A stretch of DNA of 64,000 bases from Streptomyces toxytricini (lineage in GTDB: Bacteria; Actinomycetota; Actinomycetes; Streptomycetales; Streptomycetaceae): contig NZ_BMTY01000005.1 of NCBI RefSeq assembly GCF_014649915.1, forward strand, positions 203,504 to 267,503. The letters run 5' to 3'. Position numbers and translations under genes: made by a program. Under the pieces are notes generated by a model. That model ran no database searches. It was not told where the DNA came from and saw only the letters and a list, made by a program, of their open reading frames with translations. Positions 43,303 to 52,644 of this stretch are shown here, piece after piece; positions within the stretch are counted from its first letter, which is position 1, and every line of letters begins with the position of its first letter.

Positions 43303-44820
43303 TCAGGCCGTCGCCGTCACCGTCGCCGGCTGGGCCTGGGGTGTCGCCTCGTCCGGCGTCGTCGGGTCCGCCGCCGGGCGGGTCGTCGTACGGGGGATCG
43401 CCAGGGCGGCCGCGGCGCCCACGAGGACCACCGCCACGCCGACCCAGATCGCCGGCTTCATGCCGTCCACGAACTGCTGGGCGTTCGCCGCGGAGCCGTT
43501 GCGGATGAACACCGTGGCCAGGACGGCGATGCCGAGGGCGCCGCCGACCTCGCGGGCCGTGGTGTTCGCGCCCGACGCCGTGCCGTACAGCTTCTGCGAG
43601 ACCGAGGCGAGGACGACCGCCGCGGTCGGGGCGAAGGCGAAGCCCATGCCCGTGCCGCCGATGACCATGCCGCCGACGAGGTGGGAGTACGGGGTGTCGT
43701 CCGTCGCCACCACGGCGATCCAGCCCAGGCCGACCGCCTGGAGGAAGAGGCCCAGCGCCATCAGGCGGCCGCCGCCGACGCGGTCGGTCAGGATGCCGGC
43801 CAGCGGCGCGATGAACATCGGCATCAGGGTCCACGCCAGGGTCAGCACGCCCGCCTCCAGCGGGGTGCGGACCGGGGCGATCTGGAGGTACTGGGAGAGC
43901 AGGAAGATCGACCCGAAGACGCCGAAGTACATCGCCGCGGAGACCGCGTTGCAGAGCACGAAGGCGCGCACCCGGTACAGCGACAGCGGCAGCATCGGCT
44001 CCGCGGCCCGCGCCTCCCAGGCGACGAACCCGGCGAGCAGCACCGCGCCGGCGACGAACGCGCCGATGATGGTGGCGTCGGTCCAGCCGTCCTCGGAGCC
44101 GTTGACGATGCCCCAGACCAGGGCGACGAGCCCGCCGGTGGCCAGGACCATGCCGAACAGGTCGAGGCGCGTGCCGGCCAGACGGCTCTCGTCGAGGACC
44201 TTCAGCACCAGCGGGACCGCGATCAGGCAGACGGGGACGTTGATCCAGAAGATCCACTGCCAGTCGATGCCGTCGACGACGGCGCCGCCGACCAGCGGTC
44301 CGAAGGCCACGGCCAGGCCGCTGAACGCCGACCACAGGCCGAGCGCGAGGTTGCGCCTGTTCGCCGGTACGGCCTGCGCCAGCAGGGTCATCGACAGCGG
44401 CATCACGGCCGCCGCGCCCACGCCCTGCGCGGTGCGGCCGGCGATCAGCTCGGCGGTGGTGTCGCACAGGCCGCAGTAGACCGAGGCGGCGGTGAAGAGG
44501 CCGATGCCCAGGAGGAAGACCCTGCGCCGGCCGAACCGGTCGCCGAGGGCCGCGCCCGTGAGGAGCAGGCAGGCGAACGCCAGGACGTACGCGTTGACGA
44601 ACCACTGGAGGTCCTGTGTGTCCGCGCTCAGGTCCTTGGCCAGGGTCGGCAGGGCCGTGGAGACGACGAGGTTGTTCAGGGCGACCATGAACATCGGGAC
44701 GCTCGTCGCGGTGATCAGCAGCCACAGGGCCGGGCGGCGGCGCCCCGCGCCGTCGTCCGCTCCTAAGGCGCCCGGGCCGCCGGGGCCCGTGCTCGGGGTC
44801 TTGGTCTGGTTCGTGCTCAT
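43303..44820 (-). CDS. DHA2-family (14-TM) MFS drug exporter
   Basis: A 505-residue transporter of the EmrB/QacA type: 14 hydrophobic segments, motif A GDRFGRRRVFLLG after helix 2, LQWFVNAYVLAFACLLLTG, and motif C-like LAVAFGPLVGGAVVDGIDWQWIFWINVPV. It should export lipophilic drugs or cluster products using the proton gradient. N- and C-terminal ~25 residues are cytoplasmic and low complexity. It lies between the toxin-like gene and the PUFA-type operon and could serve the latter, but no operon link is visible. Confidence 0.93.
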   Translation of the reverse strand: MSTNQTKTPSTGPGGPGALGADDGAGRRRPALWLLITATSVPMFMVALNNLVVSTALPTLAKDLSADTQDLQWFVNAYVLAFACLLLTGAALGDRFGRRRVFLLGIGLFTAASVYCGLCDTTAELIAGRTAQGVGAAAVMPLSMTLLAQAVPANRRNLALGLWSAFSGLAVAFGPLVGGAVVDGIDWQWIFWINVPVCLIAVPLVLKVLDESRLAGTRLDLFGMVLATGGLVALVWGIVNGSEDGWTDATIIGAFVAGAVLLAGFVAWEARAAEPMLPLSLYRVRAFVLCNAVSAAMYFGVFGSIFLLSQYLQIAPVRTPLEAGVLTLAWTLMPMFIAPLAGILTDRVGGGRLMALGLFLQAVGLGWIAVVATDDTPYSHLVGGMVIGGTGMGFAFAPTAAVVLASVSQKLYGTASGANTTAREVGGALGIAVLATVFIRNGSAANAQQFVDGMKPAIWVGVAVVLVGAAAALAIPRTTTRPAADPTTPDEATPQAQPATVTATA

Positions 44821-44952
44821 CCGGGGGTCTCCAGTACGAAGGCGGGGGACGGAAGACGGTCGTGCAGGGGAGGGGCCCCGACCCGGGGCGGGGGTGTCCC
44901 GGGTCGGGAGAATGGGGGTCCGGGCGGTGTGCGGCGCGCCCGGAGGGCGCCG

Positions 44953-45363
44953 TCAGGCGTTCTCGGCGTCCGCGCGCAGCTGCGCGGCGAGGCGGGCGCG
45001 GGCGTCGTCCCAGTCCAGCGGGAGCTCGCCGGCGGGCAGCTCCCAGAAGGTGAAGACGGACGTGCGCATCGTGGACCGCAGTTCGCGCATGATGCCGCGG
45101 TGCGGTTCGGCCCTGGCGTAGCCGTGGATCGCCTCGCGGCTCTCCCAGGCGGACAGCGTCCAGAACGTGCGCTTGAGGGGTTCGGCGATCAGGGAGGCCT
45201 CGACGGCTCCGCGCGACGTCTTCAGCTGGGCCCAGGCCGCGAGGGCGCGGACGAAGAAGCGGGGGACGTCGGCGAGCGACTTGACCTCGAAGCGGGAGGC
45301 CATGATGTGGGTCCGGGTGTCAGCGGGGACCGGCTTGCTGCTCTTCCAGGTGAGTTTGGGCAC
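44953..45363 (-). CDS. DUF3291/ABM-like small protein, divergent from MerR
   Basis: A 136-residue protein with a dimeric alpha/beta-barrel look: MASRFEVKSLADVPRFFVRALAAWAQLK, then LKRTFWTLSAWESREAIHGYARAEPHRGIMRELRSTM, where the W.SREAI.GYAR..PH pattern is typical of DUF3291 and spheroidene-monooxygenase-like families. A GTG at 45363 is preferred; a longer frame runs into the MerR control region. It is probably the MerR target. Enzymatic role unproven. Confidence 0.6.
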   Translation of the reverse strand: MPKLTWKSSKPVPADTRTHIMASRFEVKSLADVPRFFVRALAAWAQLKTSRGAVEASLIAEPLKRTFWTLSAWESREAIHGYARAEPHRGIMRELRSTMRTSVFTFWELPAGELPLDWDDARARLAAQLRADAENA

Positions 45364-45389
45364 CGTGGGTCTCGCCTTCAGTATTGGTG

Positions 45390-45428
45390 AGTGGCAGTAT
45401 CCATGATAGATAGTGGCACTGTCCACTA
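45390..45428. promoter_or_regulatory. Candidate MerR operator
   Basis: The divergent region between the DUF3291-like gene and the MerR gene is AT-rich and holds AGTGGCA twice (45390, 45412) and the dyad AGTGG-CACTGT-CCACT (45412-45427). This is a plausible MerR operator but the promoter spacing cannot be proven by eye. Confidence 0.35.
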
Positions 45429-45470
45429 GCTAATCAAGAAGTGGGAAAGAGCCGGGGAGAAGGAAGAGCG

Positions 45471-46166
45471 ATGCGTATCTCGGAGCTGAGCCGCCGCAGC
45501 GGGGTGCCGATCACCACCATCAAGTACTACCTCCGCGAGGGACTGCTGCATGCCGGACGTGCGACCGCCCCGAACCAGGCCGAGTACGACGAGTCGCACG
45601 TACGGCGGCTCCGGCTGGTCCGGGCCCTGGTCGGGGTGCGCGGGCTGAGCGTGGGCGCCGCCAAGGAGGTCCTCGGCGGCGTGTACGAGCGGGAGGGCGA
45701 CCCCCACCGCGTCCTCGGCCTCGTCCTCGGCGCCACCGCGGACGCGGCGGACACCGGGGACGCGGCCGAGGACGCGGAGAGCCCCCGCATGCCCGAGGTC
45801 GACGCCCTGCTGGACGCCCTCGGCTGGCAGGTGTCCGACGGGGCCCCCGGCAAGGCGGTCGTCGCCCGGACCCTCGACACCCTCGCCGAGCTCGGCACGG
45901 ACTACGACTGGAAGCGGCTGGTCCCCTACGGCGAACTCGCCGCGCGGATCGCCGCCGTCGACCTCGACGGGATCGAGGGGATCCGGGACCCGCTCGAAAT
46001 GGCCGAGCGGGCCCTGGTGCTGACGGTCCTGCTGGAGCCGGCCCTGATGGCGCTGCGCCGACTCGCCCAGGAGCACCAGTCCGCGGCCCGCCGGGGTGCC
46101 GGGCCCGAGGGCCCGGACGCTCCCGGCGCGCCCGCGGGCGGCGTCAGCCCTTCGCCTGCTCCCTGA
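45471..46166 (+). CDS. MerR-family regulator
   Basis: A 231-residue MerR: the N-terminal MRISELSRRSGVPITTIKYYLREGLLHAGR and the dimerising helix start (AEYDESHVRRLRLVRALVGVRGLSVGAAKEVL) are canonical. The C-terminal ~150 residues are a poorly conserved ligand domain with an Ala/Glu/Asp-rich loop. ATG 45471 follows AAGGAAGAG. Its 3' end overlaps the convergent flavoprotein gene by 23 bp. It probably regulates the divergent DUF3291-like gene. Confidence 0.9.
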   Translation: MRISELSRRSGVPITTIKYYLREGLLHAGRATAPNQAEYDESHVRRLRLVRALVGVRGLSVGAAKEVLGGVYEREGDPHRVLGLVLGATADAADTGDAAEDAESPRMPEVDALLDALGWQVSDGAPGKAVVARTLDTLAELGTDYDWKRLVPYGELAARIAAVDLDGIEGIRDPLEMAERALVLTVLLEPALMALRRLAQEHQSAARRGAGPEGPDAPGAPAGGVSPSPAP

Positions 46167-47451
46167 GCTCCTTCAGGAGCTGGGCCGCGGCCTCGGCGCC
46201 CGAGGAGAAGCCCGCCTCGTGCGAGCCGATCTGGTCCCAGCCCAGCTTCCGGGAGTGGAAGTAGGAGCCCGCCAGCTTCAGCCGCGTCCCCTCGTTGACG
46301 TTGTATATGTCCGCCTGGAGGTTGCGGACGTTGATGTCGATGATCGGGTGCGTGTACGGGAACTCCGCGATCACCGACTCCGGGTCCACCTCCAGCGGGT
46401 AGTCCAGCGTCACGAAGTAGTCCTTCTCCGCGGTGAAGCCGTGCAGCTTGTTCATGTAGTACGCCACGTACTGCTTCGCCTCGCCGCCCGCCACGACCTG
46501 CCCGTAGTTCCAGGCCTCCCAGCGCTCCTTCGTCGCCGGCATCACCGACGCGTCGGTGTGCAGCACCACCCGCGAGGAGCTGTAGCGCACCGGCCCCAGC
46601 ACCTCCTTCTGGCGGGCCGACGGGTTCTCCAGCAGCGCCAGCGCCTCGTCCGCGTGGGTGCCCACGACGACGTAGTCGAACGTCTCGCTGCCCTTCGCCG
46701 TCGTCACCGTGACGCCGTCCGCGTCCTGCCGGATCGACACCGCCGGCTCCGCCACGCGCAGGTCGCCGCCGATCGCGGCGATCGCCTTGCGCACGTACGA
46801 GATCGAGCCGCCGCCGACCGTCCGCCAGTCCACCTTGCGGCCGCCGAGACCGCCCTCGTCGTGCCCCAGGTAGAAGGCGATCACCGTCGAGGCGGGGATC
46901 TCCCAGATCAGCTCCGCCGGAACCGACCACACCGCCGAGCACAGCAGGATCACGTACGAGTAGCGGAACGCCTCGCTGTACCCGCCCCGGTCGAGGTACT
47001 CGCCCAGCGGGATGTCCGCCTTCTTGCGCAGGAAGTCGCGGCGGCCCTCCTCGTGGAAGCGGCGCGCCTCCCGCCAGATCGTGACGAACTCCTCCGAGTA
47101 GCGGCCGACGACCTCCTCCTCCGACAGGTCCAGCTCCCGCGTGCCGTACTCCAGCCCGCTGTCCAGGTCGAAGAAGTTGAAGCCGCCCAGGTGCTCCACC
47201 GCCTCCACGCCCAGCTCCTCGAAGAAGCCGAACAGGTTCGGGTAGGCGGGCCGGTTGAAGACGACGAAAGCGGTGTCGATGCCGAGGATGCGGCCGTCGT
47301 CCTCCACCTCGACGGTGTTGGCGTGCCCGCCGAGCCGGTCCTCCCGCTCGAACACGGTGATCTGCGCGTGCTCGCGCAGGTGGTAGGCAGCGGAGATCCC
47401 GGCGACGCCGGCGCCGACGATCGCGACGCGGGGAGTGGGATTCTGCGACAT
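46144..47451 (-). CDS. FAD-dependent amine-oxidase-like protein (COG2907 type)
   Basis: A 435-residue flavoprotein: VAIVGAGVAGISAAYHLRE and FEREDRLGGHANT form the FAD-binding site, and VVFNRPAYPNLFGFFEELGVEA and GYSEAFRYSYVILLCSAVWS are typical of the NAD/FAD-binding COG2907 group, which is often encoded with lipid-modifying genes. ATG 47451 has AAGGACG upstream. It is the last gene of the PUFA-type operon, 31 nt after the second dehydrogenase-like gene. It may oxidise or desaturate the synthase product; this is inferred from position. Confidence 0.82.
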   Translation of the reverse strand: MSQNPTPRVAIVGAGVAGISAAYHLREHAQITVFEREDRLGGHANTVEVEDDGRILGIDTAFVVFNRPAYPNLFGFFEELGVEAVEHLGGFNFFDLDSGLEYGTRELDLSEEEVVGRYSEEFVTIWREARRFHEEGRRDFLRKKADIPLGEYLDRGGYSEAFRYSYVILLCSAVWSVPAELIWEIPASTVIAFYLGHDEGGLGGRKVDWRTVGGGSISYVRKAIAAIGGDLRVAEPAVSIRQDADGVTVTTAKGSETFDYVVVGTHADEALALLENPSARQKEVLGPVRYSSSRVVLHTDASVMPATKERWEAWNYGQVVAGGEAKQYVAYYMNKLHGFTAEKDYFVTLDYPLEVDPESVIAEFPYTHPIIDINVRNLQADIYNVNEGTRLKLAGSYFHSRKLGWDQIGSHEAGFSSGAEAAAQLLKELREQAKG

Positions 47452-47482
47452 GGAAACGTCCTTCACAGTCGTTGCGGCGATG

Positions 47483-49279
47483 TCAGATGCGGGCGGCGGA
47501 GGAGTCGGAGGTCCGCTTGGCGAGCGGGAACTGCCAGAGCGAGAACAGCCGGTCCTCCCGGTGCAGATGCCGCAGCACCTGCATCACGTCGTCGACCACG
47601 GACTGGTCCGTGACCGCTTCGTGCGGGTACAACTCCCTGCGTACGCGCTCCAACTGGAGCAGCAGTAGAGCGGGATTGGGGAGGGGGGCCTCGAGTACCC
47701 CCTGCGAGTGAACGTACGACAGCACGACCGCAGCCGCCGCGTGCACCAGGCAGTACTCCTTGGCCAGGTCGAACAGCTCCGGCGACTGCGCGTACGCCCG
47801 GCCCAGCCGCGCCTTCAGCTCCCGCGCCCGCCCGTGCAGCGCGCCCGCGCGCCCCACCAGCTCCTCCGCGGTGTCCGCCGCGGCCAGCAGCCGCTCCCGG
47901 TCCGTGCCCGCGGCCGCGTCCGCGAGCTCCCGCAGCCGGCGGATCCCGTCCGGCGCGGCCAGCACCGCGTCGTCCAGGCCGCCCCGGCTGAACAGCTCCT
48001 GCTTCCACGGCGCGTACGGCGGCAGCTCCGCGTCCATCCCGAACAGCGTCGCGGCGCGCTCCTCGGCCACCGCCACGGCCGCCGGATCCGGGTCGGCCGC
48101 CGACGCCAGCAGGCTGCCCAGCTGGTGGCCCAGGTTGCGCAGGTTCACCACCGTGTTGCCGTCGGCGATGTCGGTGATCAGGATGTCGCGGACCATCTTC
48201 TGGTGCATGCCGTAGTGCGGGTGGTCGCGGACGAACGTCCGCGCGCCCAGCACCACCGTCAGCTGCGACAGCGTCCGCTGGAGCTTCGTCGGCACGAGGT
48301 ACTTCACCACCGACGACCACACGCTGACCTGCTCGGGGGCCGCCTGCAGGCTGCGCGTCGCGCCCAGGAACACCGCGTCCGCCAGCATCAGGTCCGCGAA
48401 GGCCTCCGCCAGCTGCCGCCGCGTGTACGGGACGTCCGCGACGGTGTCGCCCAGCAGCACCCGGCTCTCCGCGAAGTCCATCGCCAGGCGCAGGCTCGTG
48501 TCCACGGCCGCCAGCGCCAGGTGCATCAGCACCACGCGGGCCGTCTGGCTCGCCTTCAGCGCGATCTCCAGGCCCTCGCCGCGGCGCCCCAGCATCGCCG
48601 AGTCCGGGACGAACGTCCCGTCGAAGCGGACCCCGCTGAGGTCCAGCGCCCGCACCCCGTACAGGTTCTCGAACGGCGTGTCCTCGATCGTGCCCGGCTC
48701 CGCCAGCCACTTGTCGACCACGAACAGCGAGTACGCGGCCGGGCCCGGCCGCTCCCCGGTCCGGGCGAAGACGACCATCTTGTCGGCGACCGTCGCATTG
48801 CCGATCGGCCACTTCTCGCCGTACAGCCGCCAGCCGCCCTCCACGCGTTCGGCCCGCACCTCGTTCGCCACCAGGTCGCTGCCGTGCACCCGCTCCGACA
48901 GGCCCCAGGACATCGAGCTGCCCCGCCGCATGTCCGCGATCAGCGACCGCTTCTGCTCCTCCGTGCCCGTGATCCACGCCGGCATGAAGCTGAGGTTGTT
49001 CAGCGCCGTGCCGACCGCGGTCGACGGGTCGCGGCGCGCCACCAGGCGCATCAGGTTGACCCCGGTCTCCACGTTGCCCGCGAGGCCCCCCTGCTCGGCC
49101 GGCAGGCCCCGCAGGTGCGCGCCCCACCGGCGCAGCAGGTTCACGTAGTGCACCGGGTAGGCGCCGCTCTCGTCGAACTCCAGGACCCCGGTGAACGGCA
49201 TCCGGCTGTCCGGGTCGTGCGGGTCGCCGAGGTACTCCTCGAGCTCCGCGGCCAGCGCGGTCAGATCGGACTTGGACAT
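47483..49279 (-). CDS. Large acyl-CoA-dehydrogenase-like protein (second of pair)
   Basis: A 598-residue ACAD with the usual core (about 60-390) and a ~200-residue C-terminal extension. SMSWGLSERVHGSDLVANEV matches the TE..xGSD flavin/substrate loop, and YGMHQKMVRDILITDIADGNTVVN the region near the ACAD C-terminal helices. Ordinary ACADs are ~380 residues; this long form recurs three times in the window. Its ATG overlaps the stop of the first copy (TGATG). It probably introduces a double bond in an acyl chain bound to CoA or ACP. Confidence 0.8.
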   Translation of the reverse strand: MSKSDLTALAAELEEYLGDPHDPDSRMPFTGVLEFDESGAYPVHYVNLLRRWGAHLRGLPAEQGGLAGNVETGVNLMRLVARRDPSTAVGTALNNLSFMPAWITGTEEQKRSLIADMRRGSSMSWGLSERVHGSDLVANEVRAERVEGGWRLYGEKWPIGNATVADKMVVFARTGERPGPAAYSLFVVDKWLAEPGTIEDTPFENLYGVRALDLSGVRFDGTFVPDSAMLGRRGEGLEIALKASQTARVVLMHLALAAVDTSLRLAMDFAESRVLLGDTVADVPYTRRQLAEAFADLMLADAVFLGATRSLQAAPEQVSVWSSVVKYLVPTKLQRTLSQLTVVLGARTFVRDHPHYGMHQKMVRDILITDIADGNTVVNLRNLGHQLGSLLASAADPDPAAVAVAEERAATLFGMDAELPPYAPWKQELFSRGGLDDAVLAAPDGIRRLRELADAAAGTDRERLLAAADTAEELVGRAGALHGRARELKARLGRAYAQSPELFDLAKEYCLVHAAAAVVLSYVHSQGVLEAPLPNPALLLLQLERVRRELYPHEAVTDQSVVDDVMQVLRHLHREDRLFSLWQFPLAKRTSDSSAARI

Positions 49280-51000
49280 CAGGACTCTTCCCGTCGGTTC
49301 GTGGCCAGCCGCACCGGCAGCGCGGTGAACAGCAGGCCGGACTCCCTCAGCGCCAGCGCCGCGTCGAGCGCCGGCTCCAGCACCGCGCCCCGCCGCCGCG
49401 GGTCGGTGCCGTCGGCGCGGGCCAGCAGATAGCCGAGGACCGCGCCCAGCCAGCCGGCCGAGCCGGGCTCCGTCCCGTACAGCGGGCGGTCCCGGTTGGC
49501 CCGCCACAGGTGGACCGCGCAGCCCGCCGCGTGCAGCCACGCGTACCGCTCGGCCGCGTCCACCAGCGCGTTCGGGTCGGCGCCCGGCCCGCGGGCCGCG
49601 CGGGTCAGCCCGCCGAGCCCCGCCACCGCGGCCGCCAGCTCCTCCACCAGCGCGGCGACCGGCGCGGCGGACGTGTCCGCCGCCAAGGCCGCGGACACCT
49701 CCGCGGCCGCGTCCGGCAGGGCCGCCAGGACCGGGTCCGCGCCCCGCGCGAACATGTCGAGCCGCTCCGGCTCGTACGCGGGCAGCCCGGCGTCCAGGGC
49801 GAACACCGCGGACAGCGCCTCCGGATCGGCCGCCGCGGCGCCGCCCTCGGTGAGGGTGGGCACCTGGCCGGCGTACGACTTCAGGTTCGCCAGGGTGCTC
49901 GCGTCGATCACCCGGACCACCGCCGTGTCCCGCTGGAGCTTCTGGAACAGCCCCGCGCCGCGCTCGCCCTCCCGCAGCACCGAGCGGGTGGCCAGCACCG
50001 CGCCCGCACGCCGGACCAGCTCCTCGCAGGACTCCGCGACCACGTGCTTGGCCGCCGGCGCCCACACCGAGAACGCCTCCGGCACCACGTGCACGCCGCG
50101 GGCCGCGGTCAGCGCCGACACGTCCGCCGCGAGGAGGGCCGCCGCCGCGACCGACAGCTCGCGCCGCGGCCACGGCGACGACGCCAGCACCGCCCTGCCG
50201 ACCTTCCGGACGGCCGCGAAGTCCAGGGCGATGCGGACGGCGCTGTCCGCGATGCCCAGGCTGCCGGCCATGCTCATCAGGCGGACCGCCTGCTGCGCCT
50301 TGACGGCCGCCTCCAGGCCCTCGCCCTCCCGGCCCACGCGCGCCCCGTCCGGCACCCGCAGGCCCGTGAACCGCAGCCGGGCCAGGTCGATCCCGCGCAT
50401 CCCGTTCGTGGCGGCCGCCGGCAGCCGCTCCAGCTGACCCGCCGGCACGTCCCGCAGGTCCAGCAGGACCGCCGAGAACGCGCCGGGACCGCGGGCCCCG
50501 GTGCGGGCGACCACGTACACCGCCTCGCACCGCAGGCCCAGCCCGACCATCCACTTCTCGCCGTCCAGCACGCCGTCCGCGCTGAGCGCGACCTCGTTGG
50601 CCAGCAGGTCGCTGCCGTGCGCCGACTCGGTGAGCGCGAAGCCCACCGCGCCGCCGCCGCGCAGGACCTCCGCGGCGAGCTGCTGCTGCTCCACGTTGCC
50701 GTGCAGCTGCAGGCAGGTCGCCGCGATGATGCTGAACATCGTGCCGGGCATGATGTTGACGTCCCGGCGGGCCGCCGACCGCACCAGCGTCAGGCTGCGG
50801 TCGAAGGCCTCGAACGTGCCGCCCCACTCCTTGGGCAGGTAGTTCAGGTGGAACCCGGCCCGCGCCAGCTCGGCGCAGAACTCCGCCGGGAACTCGTCCC
50901 GCTCGTCGCGGCCGACGGCCGCCGCGAACCCGTACGGGTTCGCGTCGTCCGCCGGGTCGCCGAGCAGCGCCTCCAGCTCCTCCACGTCGCGCACGCTCAC
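49279..51000 (-). CDS. Large acyl-CoA-dehydrogenase-like protein (first of pair)
   Basis: A 573-residue long-form ACAD: LPKEWGGTFEAFDRSLTLVRSAARRD, GFALTESAHGSDLLANEV (flavin/substrate loop), NGMRGIDLARLRFTGLRVPDGARVG and ADSAVRIALDFAAVRK. The GTG start at 51000 overlaps the PfaD stop (GTGA), and its own stop overlaps the second copy. Divergence between the two copies suggests a heterodimer, as in some steroid- and lipid-related ACADs, or two successive oxidations. Confidence 0.8.
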   Translation of the reverse strand: MSVRDVEELEALLGDPADDANPYGFAAAVGRDERDEFPAEFCAELARAGFHLNYLPKEWGGTFEAFDRSLTLVRSAARRDVNIMPGTMFSIIAATCLQLHGNVEQQQLAAEVLRGGGAVGFALTESAHGSDLLANEVALSADGVLDGEKWMVGLGLRCEAVYVVARTGARGPGAFSAVLLDLRDVPAGQLERLPAAATNGMRGIDLARLRFTGLRVPDGARVGREGEGLEAAVKAQQAVRLMSMAGSLGIADSAVRIALDFAAVRKVGRAVLASSPWPRRELSVAAAALLAADVSALTAARGVHVVPEAFSVWAPAAKHVVAESCEELVRRAGAVLATRSVLREGERGAGLFQKLQRDTAVVRVIDASTLANLKSYAGQVPTLTEGGAAAADPEALSAVFALDAGLPAYEPERLDMFARGADPVLAALPDAAAEVSAALAADTSAAPVAALVEELAAAVAGLGGLTRAARGPGADPNALVDAAERYAWLHAAGCAVHLWRANRDRPLYGTEPGSAGWLGAVLGYLLARADGTDPRRRGAVLEPALDAALALRESGLLFTALPVRLATNRREES

Positions 51001-52607
51001 GGCATCCCCGCCGAGGTCTCCAGCGGCACCGGACGGTAGTCCGCGGCGGACGCCGGCACGTGCACGCCCGCGTTGCGCAGCTGGTTCAGCCGGGTGTGGA
51101 AGGCGGCGCCCCGCATCAGGTGGTGGGCCACCTCGGCGACCCGGCGGTTGCCGGGCGTCTTGAGGTAGCTGCCGGTCACCCAGTCGTTGAAGCTGCCCAT
51201 CGCCGGCCCGCACCACACCTGGTAGTCCATGGCGCGGTCCGCGTCGCCGACGACCGCCCAGCGCGAGGCCATGCCGAGGTACCAGCGGAACACCAGCGCC
51301 ATCTTCCGCTTCGGGCTGTCGGCCGCGCGGGCCAGCTGCTCGGGGTCGCGGCGGGTGAAGTAGCGCACGCACTCCTGCCAGACGTCCTCCAGCGGCCGCC
51401 GGAACACCTGCGACTCCAGCTTCGCCCGGTCGGCGGCCGGGATGTCCTCCAGCCCGTCGTACGCCTGGTACAGCTCGTACAGGCGGCGGGCGCGCATCGG
51501 GAAGAACGTGCCCTTCTTCAGGACCTGGAGGTCCACGCCCATCTCGAACATGTCGGCAGCCGGGGCCATCTCGCAGTCCGCGATGCCCGCCTCCGCGAGC
51601 ATCGCCTTCGCGGCGGTGGAGGCGCCCGACTCCAGGCACGACTGGTTCACCGAGCCGGTCACCGCGTACGCGGCGCCCATCGCGAAGGCGGCCGCCACCG
51701 CGACCGGGGTGCCCAGGCCGCCGCCGGCGCCGACCCGGATCGGGACGGCGTACCGGTACTCGCGCTGCACGTTGTCGCGCAGCCGCAGGATCGACGGCAG
51801 CAGCGCGGGCAGCGGCCGGCGGTCGGTGTGGCCGCCCGAGTCGGCCTCGACGGTGATGTCGTCGGCCAGCGGCAGATGGCGGGCCAGCTCGGCCTGCTCC
51901 GCCGTCACCAGCCCCTGCTCCAGCAGGGCCGAGACCAGCGCGGCCGGCGCCGGCCGCATGAACCGCTCGGCGGTCTCCGGCCGGCTGATCTTGGCGATCA
52001 GCCGGTTGTCGGCGGCGATGCGGCCGTCCTCGTCCCGGCGCAGCCCCGCCAGCCGGTAGCGCACCACGTGCGGGGTGAGGTCCATGTACGCCGACGCCTC
52101 GACGCAGCGCACCCCGTGCCGCAGGAACAGCTCGACGGCCTCCCGCTCCAGCCGGTCCTCGCTCGGGCTGTGGATCAGGTTCACCGCGAACGGCAGCCCC
52201 GGGATCTCCGCGGCGAACCGGGCCAGCGCCGCCTCGATGTGCTCGGGCAGCAGGCCGGCCGCGCCGAAGGAGGCCAGGAACCCCTCCCGGGCGAGGGCGA
52301 CCACCATGTCGGCGGAGGCGATCCCGCCCGCCATGGCGCCCGCCATGTACGCGTACTTCACCCCGTGCGCCGCGCGGAAGGCGGCCGAGCCCAGCCGCTC
52401 CGGCGGGAGCGGCTGTGCGGCGGCCAGCAGGGGCAGGCCGTCGCCGTCGGCGGTCGCGAAACCGCCGGCCGCGGCGCCGATGCCCTCACGGGTGACGGTG
52501 ATGAAACACGGGTGGTCCAGATCGGCCAGCACCTGGTAGATCCCGGCGGGGTCGATGCTCGGGTTGCGCTCTCCGTACCACCGGAGAGGGGTCTCGAGAG
52601 TGTCCAT
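50997..52607 (-). CDS. pfaD: PfaD-like enoyl reductase of a PUFA-type synthase
   Basis: A 536-residue flavin-dependent TIM-barrel reductase of the PfaD family. Key stretches are FGAAGLLPEHIEAALARFAAEIPGLPFAVNLIHSP, PIRVGAGGGLGTPVAVAAAFAMGAAYAVTGSVNQ and the signature DMFEMGVDLQVLKKGTFFPMRARRLYELY. In PUFA synthases it reduces enoyl intermediates in trans. The ATG at 52607 has AAGGAG upstream. It begins 37 nt after the PfaC-like gene and overlaps the first ACAD gene by 4 nt, so it is in the middle of the operon. Confidence 0.94.
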   Translation of the reverse strand: MDTLETPLRWYGERNPSIDPAGIYQVLADLDHPCFITVTREGIGAAAGGFATADGDGLPLLAAAQPLPPERLGSAAFRAAHGVKYAYMAGAMAGGIASADMVVALAREGFLASFGAAGLLPEHIEAALARFAAEIPGLPFAVNLIHSPSEDRLEREAVELFLRHGVRCVEASAYMDLTPHVVRYRLAGLRRDEDGRIAADNRLIAKISRPETAERFMRPAPAALVSALLEQGLVTAEQAELARHLPLADDITVEADSGGHTDRRPLPALLPSILRLRDNVQREYRYAVPIRVGAGGGLGTPVAVAAAFAMGAAYAVTGSVNQSCLESGASTAAKAMLAEAGIADCEMAPAADMFEMGVDLQVLKKGTFFPMRARRLYELYQAYDGLEDIPAADRAKLESQVFRRPLEDVWQECVRYFTRRDPEQLARAADSPKRKMALVFRWYLGMASRWAVVGDADRAMDYQVWCGPAMGSFNDWVTGSYLKTPGNRRVAEVAHHLMRGAAFHTRLNQLRNAGVHVPASAADYRPVPLETSAGMP

Positions 52608-52644
52608 GGGGAAACGAAGCTCCTTGGGCTCAGCTGTCGGGCCG

